DNA from: an uncultured Roseovarius sp.
GTDB lineage: Bacteria; Pseudomonadota; Alphaproteobacteria; Rhodobacterales; Rhodobacteraceae
Length of the DNA stretch: 33,378 nt
Reading direction: 5' to 3'
Assembly (NCBI GenBank): GCA_937884705.1
Contig: CAKZYL010000221.1
Span: 1 to 33,378, forward strand
Part shown: positions 18,367-25,716 of the stretch, in pieces
Numbering within the stretch: position 1 is the first letter of the stretch
Layout: every line of letters starts with the position of its first letter
The notes under the pieces: generated by a model
Told to the model about the DNA's origin: nothing
The model's database searches: none
Seen by the model: only the letters and a program-made list of their open reading frames with translations
Position numbers and translations under genes: made by a program

Positions 18367-18819
18367 ATGCAAATTCGTCTTCTCTATGGCACTGAAACCG
18401 GCACGGCGGAAATCCTTTGCGACGACATCAAAGATGAGCTGGATGGCGAGATCGAATGTGAGATCCAAAGCCTCGAGGATGTGGGTCCGAGCGATCTGAG
18501 CACGGATGCGCTCAATGTTTTTGTGGTGTCGACGACCGGATCCGGCGATCTGCCCTTCACGGCGATCCCGTTTTTTGACAAGCTCCAGGCCGAAAAGCCG
18601 GACCTCAGCAACATTCAGTTCGCGATCTTTGGTCTGGGCGATAAGACATTCGCGGCGACCTATAATTTCGGATCTGAGACCGTGATGAACAAGTTGCTGG
18701 AGTGCAAGGCCAAGCAGGTTGGGCAACGCGGCATCTTTGATGCGGCCTCAAACGAGATGCCCGAAGAGGTCGCCTTGCCCTGGTTGCGCGAAACGCTCGA
18801 AGGTGCCTCCGTGTCGTGA
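18367..18819 (+). CDS. Flavodoxin domain protein
   Basis: The 150-residue product is a stand-alone flavodoxin fold. The FMN phosphate loop is YGTETGTAE (7-15), the second loop is TTGSGDLP (56-63), and FAIFGLGDKTFAATYNF provides the third. These loops resemble the flavodoxin module of sulfite reductase and MioC-type proteins more than classic long-chain flavodoxins. It should carry electrons in the cytoplasm. It follows the four-gene operon by 148 nt, so it is probably separately transcribed; whether it serves the neighbouring flavoenzymes is unknown. AAGG lies 10 nt before the ATG. Confidence 0.9.
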   Translation: MQIRLLYGTETGTAEILCDDIKDELDGEIECEIQSLEDVGPSDLSTDALNVFVVSTTGSGDLPFTAIPFFDKLQAEKPDLSNIQFAIFGLGDKTFAATYNFGSETVMNKLLECKAKQVGQRGIFDAASNEMPEEVALPWLRETLEGASVS

Positions 18820-18890
18820 TGGTGTCGTGACGCGCGGCACCCGTGCTGTCAAGAGTGACCCGAAAGACGCGCTCTTGCTAGGTTGAGCGC

Positions 18891-19439
18891 ATGGTGAACC
18901 CTCGTAAAATTTCCGTGGTGTCTGAGCTTGTCTCCTCTGACTCGCTCGGCATGACGTGCGATCCGATCTGTCGCGTAGCGGCGCTCGGCATCGTCAAAAA
19001 CCCATTCGCCGGTATGACGCGGCAAGACTTGTCGCAGCTCTTTGAGATGGGCGGCGCGCTTGGCGCGCACTTGGTGTCTTTGGCGCTGCCGCATTTGAAA
19101 GGCGCGCCTGTGTCTTACGGCAAGGCCGCAATTGTCGGCGCGATGGGCGATATGGAAAATGGTGGGGCCATGATCCATTTGAAACTCGGCGCCCCAATGC
19201 GCGCGGCAATCGGCGGCGGTTAGGCCGTCATTCCTTCAAACGTGAAGATCGGTGCGCCCGGGACATCGATTGATGTGCCCCTGGGACACAAGGACGACCC
19301 TTGGTCCTTCGATCATTTCGATACGATGACCGTTATGGTCAGTGATGCGCCATTGCCAGATGAGATTGTCATATGTGTGGCCTATGCAGATGGCGGTCGA
19401 CCCATTCCTCGTTGCGGGGCAGGGCCGGTAAAAATCTAG
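18891..19439 (+). pseudogene. AA_synth-family (PF06684) gene interrupted by one in-frame TAG
   Basis: The frame starting at 18891 runs 110 codons to TAG at 19221-19223, then continues open in the same frame to TAG at 19437-19439. Together they give about 182 residues, the normal size of the 'amino acid synthesis' family. Family-like blocks lie on both sides: VKNPFAGMTRQDL and YGKAAIVGAMGDMENGGAMIH before the stop, and VIPSNVKIGAPGTSIDVPL and DHFDTMTVMVSDAPLPDEIV after it. Relatives have Lys where the stop falls (GG-K-A), so one AAG to TAG change explains the break. TAG is an ordinary stop elsewhere in the window (soxG, the MttB gene ending 27279, rpoH), so recoding is unlikely. The family's biochemical function is not established. 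Confidence 0.8.
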
Positions 19440-19498
19440 CCTGATCAGCGGGGTCGAGCGCCCTCGCATATTTTTCTCAGACCGGGTATCAGCCCGCT

Positions 19499-20131
19499 AT
19501 GGCTAAGCTAACATCCCTTTTTGTCACGCGGCTCTACCACGCGGCCCTCTCCGAGCATCATGGTCCAGTCGACATGACCGAATTGGAAGCCTCGTGCTAC
19601 TCAATCGCAGAAGATGATGAAGCTGGGCAGGCATGGTGTGAAGAGAACGGATATCCTGGGTATACGTCCTACGCGTCTTTGTCAGATCTTCCGTGGCGGT
19701 TTCCGATTTTTGCCGACATCGTAAAGTCTTTGGACGCGCATGTGGCCGCGTTCGCAGAAGATCTGCAGTTTGACCTCGATGGTGGGGCGCTCGAATTGGA
19801 AGACATCTGGATCAACATTCTCCCAGAGGTTGGGGCGCATGGCTCTCATTTGCATCCTCATTCCGTGATAAGTGGCACGCTCTATGTCGCGATGCCGGAG
19901 GGCACGAGTGCCCTCAAGCTGGAGGATCCGCGGTCAGCCCGGATGATGGCGGCGCCGGTGCGACGCAAAGATGCCCGAGAAGGCATGACCCTGTTTCACA
20001 GCGTGCGCCCAGATATCGGCGATGTGCTTTTATGGGAAAGCTGGTTGCGCCATGAAGTCCCGATGAATTTCTCAGAGGATGATCGCATCAGCATCAGCTT
20101 CAATTACAACTGGGATCAAGCTGGCGCCTAA
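19499..20131 (+). CDS. TIGR02466-type putative 2OG-Fe(II) oxygenase
   Basis: This 210-residue protein looks like the TIGR02466/PF13759 group of putative 2-oxoglutarate- and Fe(II)-dependent oxygenases. The metal-binding region is HGSHLHPHSVISGTLYV (H114, H117, H119, H121), the distal His is H185 in SWLRHEVPMN, and R196 in DDRISISFNYNW fits the 2-oxoglutarate anchor 11 residues later. The substrate is unknown. No strong ribosome-binding site precedes the ATG. It is convergent with the pseudoazurin gene and shares a terminator with it. Confidence 0.82.
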   Translation: MAKLTSLFVTRLYHAALSEHHGPVDMTELEASCYSIAEDDEAGQAWCEENGYPGYTSYASLSDLPWRFPIFADIVKSLDAHVAAFAEDLQFDLDGGALELEDIWINILPEVGAHGSHLHPHSVISGTLYVAMPEGTSALKLEDPRSARMMAAPVRRKDAREGMTLFHSVRPDIGDVLLWESWLRHEVPMNFSEDDRISISFNYNWDQAGA

Positions 20132-20135
20132 AGTA

Positions 20136-20168
20136 AAACGCCCGGTGCCTTTCGGACCGGGCGTTTCG
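20136..20168. terminator. Bidirectional terminator between convergent genes
   Basis: An 11-bp perfect stem (20136-20146 with 20156-20166, core CGCCCGGT/ACCGGGCG) has A residues on the left and T residues on the right, so it can end transcription from both sides. It lies 5 nt after the oxygenase stop and about 20 nt from the pseudoazurin stop. Confidence 0.85.
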
Positions 20169-20188
20169 AATGTCGTTGCGTGGCGCGC

Positions 20189-20677
20189 TTAGGCGGACAT
20201 CACGCCTGCTTCTTCTGCCATTTCCCAAAGCGCTTCGAAACGCTTCTTGGACTGGCCACGATGCTTCACTTTCTGCGCCGCCTCAAGATTGTCCATCATG
20301 CCATCGCCTTGGACAACGATAAGACCGACCATGCCTGTGCCGACATGCGGTGTACATTTGTAACCATAGAAGCCCGGCGTATCGAGGGTCACTTCAACGT
20401 CGTCGTTGATGCGGCCTTTCCAGCCTTCTGCGCCTTCTGGGATCATGTCGTCGATGACCTCAGAGTTGTGGCCCTTGTCGGCAGAAACGAATTGCACAGT
20501 GTCGCCCGGGTTTACCATCAGGAACGCTGGCTTGAAAACCATGCGCTGCTTGGCGTCTTCGGGGTCTTTGTTCAACATTTCGACGGTGTGTGTCGTCGCT
20601 TCCGCAATGGCTGGTCGCGCGATCAGCGCTGCCGTGCCCGCGAGAAGAACTGTACGACGGCTAAGTGCGAGTGTCAT
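20189..20677 (-). CDS. Pseudoazurin (periplasmic blue copper protein)
   Basis: The 162-residue product is a type-1 copper protein that shuttles electrons in the periplasm, typically to denitrification enzymes. The N-terminus is a twin-arginine-like signal (SRRTVLLAGTAALIA) with likely cleavage after A25 (AIA). The mature domain has the four copper ligands H70 (KGHNSE), C108 and H111 (YKCTPH) and M116 (GTGMVG) with pseudoazurin spacing. ATG at 20677 has AAAGGA 9 nt upstream. No nitrite or nitrous oxide reductase gene is near, so its partner is not shown here. Confidence 0.95.
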   Translation of the reverse strand: MTLALSRRTVLLAGTAALIARPAIAEATTHTVEMLNKDPEDAKQRMVFKPAFLMVNPGDTVQFVSADKGHNSEVIDDMIPEGAEGWKGRINDDVEVTLDTPGFYGYKCTPHVGTGMVGLIVVQGDGMMDNLEAAQKVKHRGQSKKRFEALWEMAEEAGVMSA

Positions 20678-21072
20678 ATTTTAATCCTTTCACTGGTGCG
20701 GTCCTGTTTTTATGAACCGCTATCTTTAAGGCGCTGGGGCAGGATCTATCATACTCCAGCCCAAGCCTCCATCACTTCTGATTGATCATCAGCTGCAATG
20801 GTTGATCGGGTACTTAATTGGCAAACTCTGCAAGGCAAGATTGACGGGATGTCGCAATCCGCTGAGTTTCTAGCTGAGACAGGTTTCTATCTTGGAGTTT
20901 CTCAAAGTTCAAACTTTTGCTTGCTCTTGCGAAAGACCTCGCCTAATAACCGCCAATCTGCGGCGTGAGAGTGTCTCTTGATCCGCAATACTTGTTGTTC
21001 CACCGGGCTACGGGTGACCGAAAACCAACTGTTTTGGGCCTGCCGGTGTTAGAAAGAAAGGAAGATGGCGCT
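20678..21072. other. 395-nt intergenic region before the ribosomal protein cluster
   Basis: No convincing gene is seen. It should contain the pseudoazurin promoter (- strand) and the promoter of the rpmC-led transcript (+ strand), but no good -35/-10 pair stands out. An imperfect palindrome at 20768-20782 around TTGATCA is the only notable motif. No remnant of rplP, which normally precedes rpmC, is visible. Confidence 0.6.
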
Positions 21073-21279
21073 ATGACCGCCGCGGAATTGCGTGAGAAGA
21101 CGCGAGACCAGCTACGTGAAGAGCTGGTCAACTTGAAGAAAGAGCAGTTCAACCTGCGCTTTCAGGCCGCTACGGGCCAACTTGAAAATCCTGCACGGAT
21201 GAAGACCGTACGCCGCGACGTGGCGCGCGTTTTGACCGTGTTGAGCGAAAAAGCTGCTGGCGCAGCAGAAGAGGAGTAA
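21073..21279 (+). CDS. rpmC: 50S ribosomal protein L29
   Basis: The 68-residue L29 starts at [18 protein letters not shown], the normal family N-terminus, with AAGGAAG about 10 nt upstream. An in-frame upstream start at 20965 would add 36 residues of no L29 character and is rejected. L29 lies at the polypeptide exit tunnel. It opens this ribosomal gene run, whereas in the standard order rplP comes directly before it. Confidence 0.95.
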   Translation: MTAAELREKTRDQLREELVNLKKEQFNLRFQAATGQLENPARMKTVRRDVARVLTVLSEKAAGAAEEE

Positions 21280-21282
21280 GCC

Positions 21283-21513
21283 ATGCCAAAGCGTATCCTG
21301 CAGGGCGTTGTTACCTCTGACGCCAACCAGCAAACCATTACAGTTAAGGTCGAGCGCCGCTTTAAGCACCCGGTGCTGCAGAAGACCATTCGTAAGTCCA
21401 AAAAGTACCGGGCTCATGATGAAAAAAATGCTTACAAGGTGGGCGATGCGGTTCGGATCATCGAATGCGCTCCGCGCTCCAAAACGAAACGCTGGGAGGT
21501 GCTGGAAGCCTGA
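21283..21513 (+). CDS. rpsQ: 30S ribosomal protein S17
   Basis: The 76-residue S17 has the usual start [19 protein letters not shown] and the [18 protein letters not shown] segment. It follows rpmC by 3 nt with a GAGGAG ribosome-binding site over the rpmC stop. It binds 16S rRNA in the lower body of the small subunit. A 169-nt spacer with a short repeat separates it from rplN. Confidence 0.96.
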   Translation: MPKRILQGVVTSDANQQTITVKVERRFKHPVLQKTIRKSKKYRAHDEKNAYKVGDAVRIIECAPRSKTKRWEVLEA

Positions 21514-21527
21514 TCGCGTTGCTCTCT

Positions 21528-21550
21528 GCTCCCTTTCGGGCGCGTCTCGC
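21528..21550 (+). repeat. 23-bp intergenic palindromic repeat, copy 2
   Basis: Identical over 23 bases to 6013-6035. It lies 15 nt after the rpsQ stop in the rpsQ-rplN spacer. See copy 1 for its fold. Here it is in the same direction as the preceding gene; at soxG it is in the opposite direction. Confidence 0.6.
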
Positions 21551-21682
21551 CGGAGATTTCTCAAACGAGGCAGCCCGTCAGGACTGAAGAGTGTCACGAT
21601 AAGACGGACAACACGTTCCGGTTTGATCGAAACCCAGGGGCCAAAACGCTAAGGCTAGACCCCTAAGGTCGGGAGAAACCAA

Positions 21683-22051
21683 ATGATCCAGATGCAGACC
21701 AATCTGGATGTTGCTGACAACTCCGGCGCTCGCCGAGTTCAGTGCATCAAGGTCCTGGGTGGTTCCAAACGCAAATATGCCTCTGTGGGTGACGTGATCG
21801 TCGTCTCAGTGAAGGAAGCCATTCCACGCGGTCGAGTGAAGAAAGGCGACGTTCGTAAGGCCGTTGTTGTTCGCACTGCCAAGGAAATTCGTCGCGAAGA
21901 TGGCACAGCCATCCGCTTTGATCGTAACGCGGCCGTTATTTTGAACAATAACAACGAGCCCATTGGCACCCGGATCTTCGGGCCGGTTGTGCGCGAGCTT
22001 CGTGCGAAAAACTACATGAAGATTATTTCACTGGCGCCGGAGGTTCTCTGA
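21683..22051 (+). CDS. rplN: 50S ribosomal protein L14
   Basis: The 122-residue L14 is highly conserved: [20 protein letters not shown] at the start, [20 protein letters not shown] in the middle and [20 protein letters not shown] at the end. It sits at the subunit interface. GGGAGAAA precedes the ATG. The stop overlaps the rplX start as TGATG. Confidence 0.97.
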   Translation: MIQMQTNLDVADNSGARRVQCIKVLGGSKRKYASVGDVIVVSVKEAIPRGRVKKGDVRKAVVVRTAKEIRREDGTAIRFDRNAAVILNNNNEPIGTRIFGPVVRELRAKNYMKIISLAPEVL

Positions 22052-22362
22052 TGGCTGCGAAACTGAAAAAAGGCGACAAGGTCGTCGTGATTGCTGGCAA
22101 GGATAAAGGCAAGGAAGGCACCATTTCTTCCGTTGATCCAACAGCGGGTAAAGCTGTTGTGGAAGGCCTGAACATGGCCATCCGTCACACCAAGCAAAGC
22201 CAGAGCACACAGGGCGGTCGCCTGCCGCAGGCGATGCCAATCGACCTCAGCAACCTGTCTTATGTAGACGCCAACGGCAAACCCACCCGCGTCGGGTTCA
22301 AAATGGACGGCGACAAGAAGGTGCGTTTTGCCAAAACCACAGGGGACGTGATTGATGCTTGA
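22051..22362 (+). CDS. rplX: 50S ribosomal protein L24
   Basis: The 103-residue L24 has an N-terminal KOW motif ([20 protein letters not shown]). It is an early assembly protein of the large subunit. Its ATG overlaps the rplN stop by one base, and its end overlaps the rplE start by 8 nt. Confidence 0.97.
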   Translation: MAAKLKKGDKVVVIAGKDKGKEGTISSVDPTAGKAVVEGLNMAIRHTKQSQSTQGGRLPQAMPIDLSNLSYVDANGKPTRVGFKMDGDKKVRFAKTTGDVIDA

Positions 22363-22918
22363 TGCAGCTGACTACACCCCGCGCCTGAAAGCGCATTACG
22401 ACGGGACAGCGCGTGCCGCTCTGAAAGAAGAGTTCGGCTACAAAAACGACATGCAGATCCCGCGCCTCGACAAGATCGTGCTGAACATCGGCAGCGGCCG
22501 TGCCGCCGTCAAAGACAGCAAGAAAGCCAAGTCAGCAGTCGAAGATCTGACGCTGATTGCAGGCCAGAAAGCGATCATGACGGTTGCGAAGAAGTCCATC
22601 GCGGGCTTCCGCGTTCGTGACGGCATGCCGATGGGGGCCAAGGTGACCCTGCGCAACGTCCGTATGTACGAATTCCTGGACCGTCTGGTCACGATTGCCA
22701 TGCCGCGCATCCGTGATTTCCGCGGCGTGTCCGGCAAATCGTTTGATGGCAATGGCAACTACGCGCTCGGCATCAAAGAGCACATCGTCTTCCCCGAGAT
22801 TGACTACGACAAAGTCGACGAAATGTGGGGAATGGACATCATCATCGCAACCACGGCGAAAACTGACGCTGAAGCCAAGGCCCTGTTGAAGCACTTCAAC
22901 ATGCCTTTCAACAGCTGA
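22355..22918 (+). CDS. rplE: 50S ribosomal protein L5
   Basis: The 187-residue L5 binds 5S rRNA in the central protuberance. Family blocks are [45 protein letters not shown] and the C-terminal [23 protein letters not shown] at 22355 is chosen over the adjacent in-frame TTG at 22352. The start lies within the end of rplX. Confidence 0.97.
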   Translation: MLDAADYTPRLKAHYDGTARAALKEEFGYKNDMQIPRLDKIVLNIGSGRAAVKDSKKAKSAVEDLTLIAGQKAIMTVAKKSIAGFRVRDGMPMGAKVTLRNVRMYEFLDRLVTIAMPRIRDFRGVSGKSFDGNGNYALGIKEHIVFPEIDYDKVDEMWGMDIIIATTAKTDAEAKALLKHFNMPFNS

Positions 22919-22935
22919 GCCGGAGGAGAACTGAC

Positions 22936-23241
22936 ATGGCTAAAAAAGCAATGGTCGAACGCGAAAAGAAGCGTCAGCGTCTGGTCGAGAAATACGCCGC
23001 CAAGCGTGCCGCTTTGAAAGAGATTATCAGCGACGAAAGCAAGCCGATGGAAGAGCGTTTTCGCGCTTCCTTGAAGCTGGCTGAAATGCCGCGCAACAGC
23101 TCAGCAACTCGTCTGCACAACCGCTGCCAGCTCACAGGCCGCCCGCACGCATACTACCGCAAGCTCAAGGTCAGCCGGATCGCCCTGCGCGATTTGGGTT
23201 CTGCCGGCCTGATGCCCGGTGTCGTGAAATCAAGCTGGTAA
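22936..23241 (+). CDS. rpsN: 30S ribosomal protein S14 (zinc-free form)
   Basis: The 101-residue S14 is the long form without the zinc-binding Cys pairs of the short paralogue; only one Cys ([10 protein letters not shown]) is present. The C-terminal [20 protein letters not shown] block is typical. CCGGAGGAG lies upstream of the ATG. It sits between rplE and rpsH as usual. Confidence 0.97.
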   Translation: MAKKAMVEREKKRQRLVEKYAAKRAALKEIISDESKPMEERFRASLKLAEMPRNSSATRLHNRCQLTGRPHAYYRKLKVSRIALRDLGSAGLMPGVVKSSW

Positions 23242-23253
23242 GGAGAGACTATG

Positions 23254-23646
23254 ATGAACGATCCTATCGGCGATATGCTGGCTCGCATCCGCAACGCGGG
23301 CATGCGTGGAAAATCCACCGTATCGGTCCCCGCATCCAAGATGCGCGTTCGCGTGCTCGATGTGCTGACCGACGAGGGCTATATTCGCGGTCATGAACCG
23401 GCCACTGGCGTGGGCGGACACCCGACCATCGAAATCAGCCTCAAGTACTTCGACGGCGCCCCTGCCATCAAAGAGATGAAGCGGGTCTCCAAGCCCGGTC
23501 GTCGCGTTTACATGGGCGTGGGTGACATTCCGTCGGTCCGCCAGGGCCTCGGCGTGTCGATTGTCTCCACCTCCAAAGGTGTGATGTCGGACGCAAACGC
23601 ACGCGCAGCCAATGTGGGCGGCGAAGTGCTCTGCACCGTATTCTAA
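23254..23646 (+). CDS. rpsH: 30S ribosomal protein S8
   Basis: S8 (130 aa) binds the central domain of 16S rRNA and in many bacteria represses its own operon. The start is [23 protein letters not shown] at 23254 is preferred because it lies 7 nt from GGAGA; an ATG directly before it (23251) would add one Met. The C-terminus [20 protein letters not shown] is typical. Confidence 0.96.
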   Translation: MNDPIGDMLARIRNAGMRGKSTVSVPASKMRVRVLDVLTDEGYIRGHEPATGVGGHPTIEISLKYFDGAPAIKEMKRVSKPGRRVYMGVGDIPSVRQGLGVSIVSTSKGVMSDANARAANVGGEVLCTVF

Positions 23647-23657
23647 GGAGATCTCAG

Positions 23658-24191
23658 ATGTCTCGTATTGGAAAACAACCGGTGGCTCTGCCCGATGGCG
23701 TCACGGCGACGCTCAGCGGCCAGACCATTGAGATCAAAGGCCCGAAGGACACGCAATCCTTCACGGCGACGGACGATGTGACCCTGACGGTTGAAGACGG
23801 TCAGGTGACAGTTGCACCGCGTGGCGGCTCCAAGCGCGCCAAGCAGCAGTGGGGCATGACCCGCACTGTGATTTCCAACATGGTCTTTGGGTCCAAAGAG
23901 CCCTTCAAGAAAGAGCTTGAGATCCGCGGCGTTGGTTATCGTGCACAGGTGCAGGGCAACATCGTAAAGCTGAACCTCGGTCTGTCTCATGACGTGGATT
24001 TCGAAGTGCCTGCCGGTGTCACCGTGACAGCGCCGAAGCCCACGGAATTGATCGTGGAAGGGCATAACAAGCAGCTCGTCGGACAGGTCGCGGCCAACAT
24101 CCGCGATTGGCGCCGCCCGGAGCCCTACAAGGGCAAGGGCATCCGTTACAAAGACGAGTATATCTTCCAGAAGGAAGGTAAGAAGAAGTAA
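23658..24191 (+). CDS. rplF: 50S ribosomal protein L6
   Basis: The 177-residue L6 starts [20 protein letters not shown] and has the conserved end [18 protein letters not shown] with a Lys-rich tail. It lies near the sarcin-ricin loop base. AAGGAG follows the rpsH stop. Confidence 0.97.
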   Translation: MSRIGKQPVALPDGVTATLSGQTIEIKGPKDTQSFTATDDVTLTVEDGQVTVAPRGGSKRAKQQWGMTRTVISNMVFGSKEPFKKELEIRGVGYRAQVQGNIVKLNLGLSHDVDFEVPAGVTVTAPKPTELIVEGHNKQLVGQVAANIRDWRRPEPYKGKGIRYKDEYIFQKEGKKK

Positions 24192-24204
24192 GGACGCGAG
24201 AAAG

Positions 24205-24564
24205 ATGGCAACAAGCAAAAGAGCTCTGTTTCAGCGACGCCGCATGCGCGTTCGCAACAAACTTCGCAAGGTCAACGCGGGTCGCGTTCGTCTGAGCGTT
24301 CACCGTTCGTCAAAGAATATCAGCGTACAGTTGATCGATGACGTGCAAGGCGTGACCCTGGCATCGGCGTCCTCCCTTGAGAAGGGTCTGGACACCGGTG
24401 GTAAGAACAACCTTGACGCGGCTCAAAAGGTCGGTGCGGCGATTGCCGAGCGTGCGAAAGCCGCTGGCGTGACCGAGGCATATTTCGACCGGGGCGGATT
24501 TCTGTTCCATGGCCGCATCAAGGCACTTGCAGATGCGGCCCGCGAGGGTGGTTTGAAGATTTGA
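24205..24564 (+). CDS. rplR: 50S ribosomal protein L18
   Basis: The 119-residue L18 binds 5S rRNA together with L5. [20 protein letters not shown] and the C-terminal [20 protein letters not shown] are typical. It lies 13 nt after rplF. A 175-nt spacer rich in hairpins follows before rpsE, although the two genes are nearly adjacent in many bacteria. Confidence 0.97.
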   Translation: MATSKRALFQRRRMRVRNKLRKVNAGRVRLSVHRSSKNISVQLIDDVQGVTLASASSLEKGLDTGGKNNLDAAQKVGAAIAERAKAAGVTEAYFDRGGFLFHGRIKALADAAREGGLKI

Positions 24565-24570
24565 TGGTTC

Positions 24571-24587
24571 GGCGGGTCAATCCCGCC
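24571..24587. repeat. Small hairpin after rplR
   Basis: GGCGGG-TCAAT-CCCGCC, a perfect 6-bp stem starting 6 nt after the rplR stop. It has no T tract, so it may stabilise a 3' end or weaken transcription rather than terminate it fully. Confidence 0.5.
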
Positions 24588-24600
24588 CAGCATCGGAACC

Positions 24601-24628
24601 TGTAAGGCGGGGTTCACCCCGCCGTACA
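24601..24628. repeat. Near-perfect 28-bp palindrome in the rplR-rpsE spacer
   Basis: Stem GGCGGGG (24606-24612) pairs with CCCCGCC (24617-24623) around a TTCA loop, flanked by TGTA and TACA. The core GGGGTGAACCC (- strand) also occurs in the hairpin after rpmD (25533-25549), so this may be one copy of a short dispersed palindrome. Confidence 0.5.
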
Positions 24629-24704
24629 ATTCAAATAGTAGGCAAAGATTGCCTCGATGATCCGGGGGCCCGGGACACTGTAATGGGCCCACTGGGATTG
24701 GACA

Positions 24705-24739
24705 AACGGCGCTGAGCGCCACGTTGAAAGGACGCCGTT
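24705..24739 (+). promoter_or_regulatory. Alternative-pairing leader before rpsE
   Basis: AACGGCG (24705-24711) can pair with CGCCGTT (24733-24739), which ends one base before the rpsE ATG and puts the GAAAGGA ribosome-binding sequence in the loop. The same left arm can instead form a tight hairpin, GGCGC-TGA-GCGCC (24708-24720). The two folds exclude each other. A translational control role is inferred. Confidence 0.4.
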
Positions 24740-25324
24740 ATGGCAAGAGATGACAACCGCCGGGGCCGCGATCGGGACGAAGCTCCGGAATTCGCAGACC
24801 GCCTTGTGGCGATCAACCGCGTATCGAAGACCGTCAAGGGTGGTAAGCGTTTTGGCTTTGCGGCCCTCGTCGTGGTCGGCGATCAGAAAGGCCGCGTGGG
24901 CTTTGGTAAAGGTAAGGCGAAAGAAGTGCCCGAGGCGATCCGCAAGGCCACAGAGCAGGCCAAGCGTCAGATGGTGCGTATCCCCCTAAAGGAAGGCCGC
25001 ACGCTGCACCACGATGTCGAGGGACGTCATGGAGCTGGTAAGGTCGTGATGCGCACAGCCCCAACCGGTACGGGTATCATCGCCGGTGGTCCGATGCGGG
25101 CCGTTTTCGAAATGCTTGGTGTGCAGGACGTCGTTGCGAAATCCATTGGGTCACAGAACCCCTACAACATGATCCGCGCCACGCTGAACGGTCTTAGCAA
25201 AGAGGCCAGCCCCCGCATGGTGGCACAGCGTCGTGGCAAGAAAGTTGCCGATATTCTGCGTCGCGACGATGCCCCTGCGGCAGACGCTCCCGCTGAAGCG
25301 GCAGCAGAAACAAGCGCGAGCTAA
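24740..25324 (+). CDS. rpsE: 30S ribosomal protein S5
   Basis: The 194-residue S5 helps decoding accuracy. Conserved blocks are [40 protein letters not shown] and [20 protein letters not shown]. The N-terminus is a charged extension ([15 protein letters not shown]), and the C-terminus has an Ala-rich tail of about 20 residues. GAAAGGA precedes the ATG. Confidence 0.97.
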   Translation: MARDDNRRGRDRDEAPEFADRLVAINRVSKTVKGGKRFGFAALVVVGDQKGRVGFGKGKAKEVPEAIRKATEQAKRQMVRIPLKEGRTLHHDVEGRHGAGKVVMRTAPTGTGIIAGGPMRAVFEMLGVQDVVAKSIGSQNPYNMIRATLNGLSKEASPRMVAQRRGKKVADILRRDDAPAADAPAEAAAETSAS

Positions 25325-25336
25325 GGAGAAAGACCC

Positions 25337-25525
25337 ATGGCAAAAACAATCGTTGTCAAACAAGTCGGTTCCCCCATTCGCCGCCCCAAAGAACAGCGCG
25401 CGACACTGGTGGGTCTTGGTTTGAACAAGATGCACAAAACGCGCGAGCTGGAAGACACGCCGTCTGTGCGCGGCATGGTCAACAAGATCCCTCACCTGGT
25501 TGAGATCATCGAAGAAAAAGGTTGA
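25337..25525 (+). CDS. rpmD: 50S ribosomal protein L30
   Basis: The 62-residue L30 has the typical [19 protein letters not shown] and [13 protein letters not shown] segments. AAGGAG follows the rpsE stop. It is the last ribosomal gene here: a hairpin and a terminator follow, and rplO and secY, which normally come next, are absent. Confidence 0.97.
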   Translation: MAKTIVVKQVGSPIRRPKEQRATLVGLGLNKMHKTRELEDTPSVRGMVNKIPHLVEIIEEKG

Positions 25526-25532
25526 CCGCCAC

Positions 25533-25549
25533 GCCGGGGTGAACCCGGC
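25533..25549. repeat. Hairpin after rpmD, related to the rplR-rpsE palindrome
   Basis: GCCGGG-GTGAA-CCCGGC, a perfect 6-bp stem 8 nt after the rpmD stop. Compared with the - strand of 24606-24623 it differs by two substitutions, and these keep a full stem in a register shifted by one base. Confidence 0.45.
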
Positions 25550-25563
25550 CTACGGTTAAGACA

Positions 25564-25596
25564 CCCCCCCGGTCCGCGTGGCCGGGGTTTTCTTTT
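25564..25596 (+). terminator. Rho-independent terminator after rpmD
   Basis: Stem CCCCGG (25567-25572) with CCGGGG (25582-25587), extended by CC/GG around a GCGT loop with one bulged T, is followed by TTTTCTTTT. It ends the ribosomal transcript and separates it from the MttB gene. Confidence 0.85.
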
Positions 25597-25636
25597 GCGC
25601 GCCTTACGCCTGGTAAAACAGGCCTCATAAGTTAAA

Positions 25637-25651
25637 CGACAAATTCTGTCG
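25637..25651. promoter_or_regulatory. CGACA-N5-TGTCG inverted repeat upstream of the second MttB gene
   Basis: A perfect 5-bp inverted repeat with an AATTC spacer, 66 nt upstream of the ATG at 25717. The position fits an operator. No regulator gene is adjacent, and the element was not seen elsewhere in the window. Confidence 0.35.
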
Positions 25652-25716
25652 CAAACTGGCATACGCTTGTCAGCCTCAGATGCTTGTTTGGTTCCCGACA
25701 AGACCGGGAGAGTCCC

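Noticed and set aside
18850-18877. CAAGAG...CTCTTG as a terminator after the flavodoxin gene
   Set aside because: The 16-nt loop, short stem and lack of a T tract make it too weak to support.
19221-19223. Pyrrolysine recoding at the in-frame TAG
   Set aside because: TAG is the normal stop of several genes here, both MttB genes lack amber codons, no pyl genes are visible, and relatives have Lys at this position. Nonsense mutation is the simpler explanation.
20768-20782. FNR-type anaerobox before the pseudoazurin gene
   Set aside because: The TTGATCA-centred palindrome does not match TTGAT-N4-ATCAA, and no second half-site is at the right spacing.
20965-21072. A 36-residue N-terminal extension of L29
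   Set aside because: The extension has no L29 character, while the ATG at 21073 gives a normal-length protein and a ribosome-binding site.
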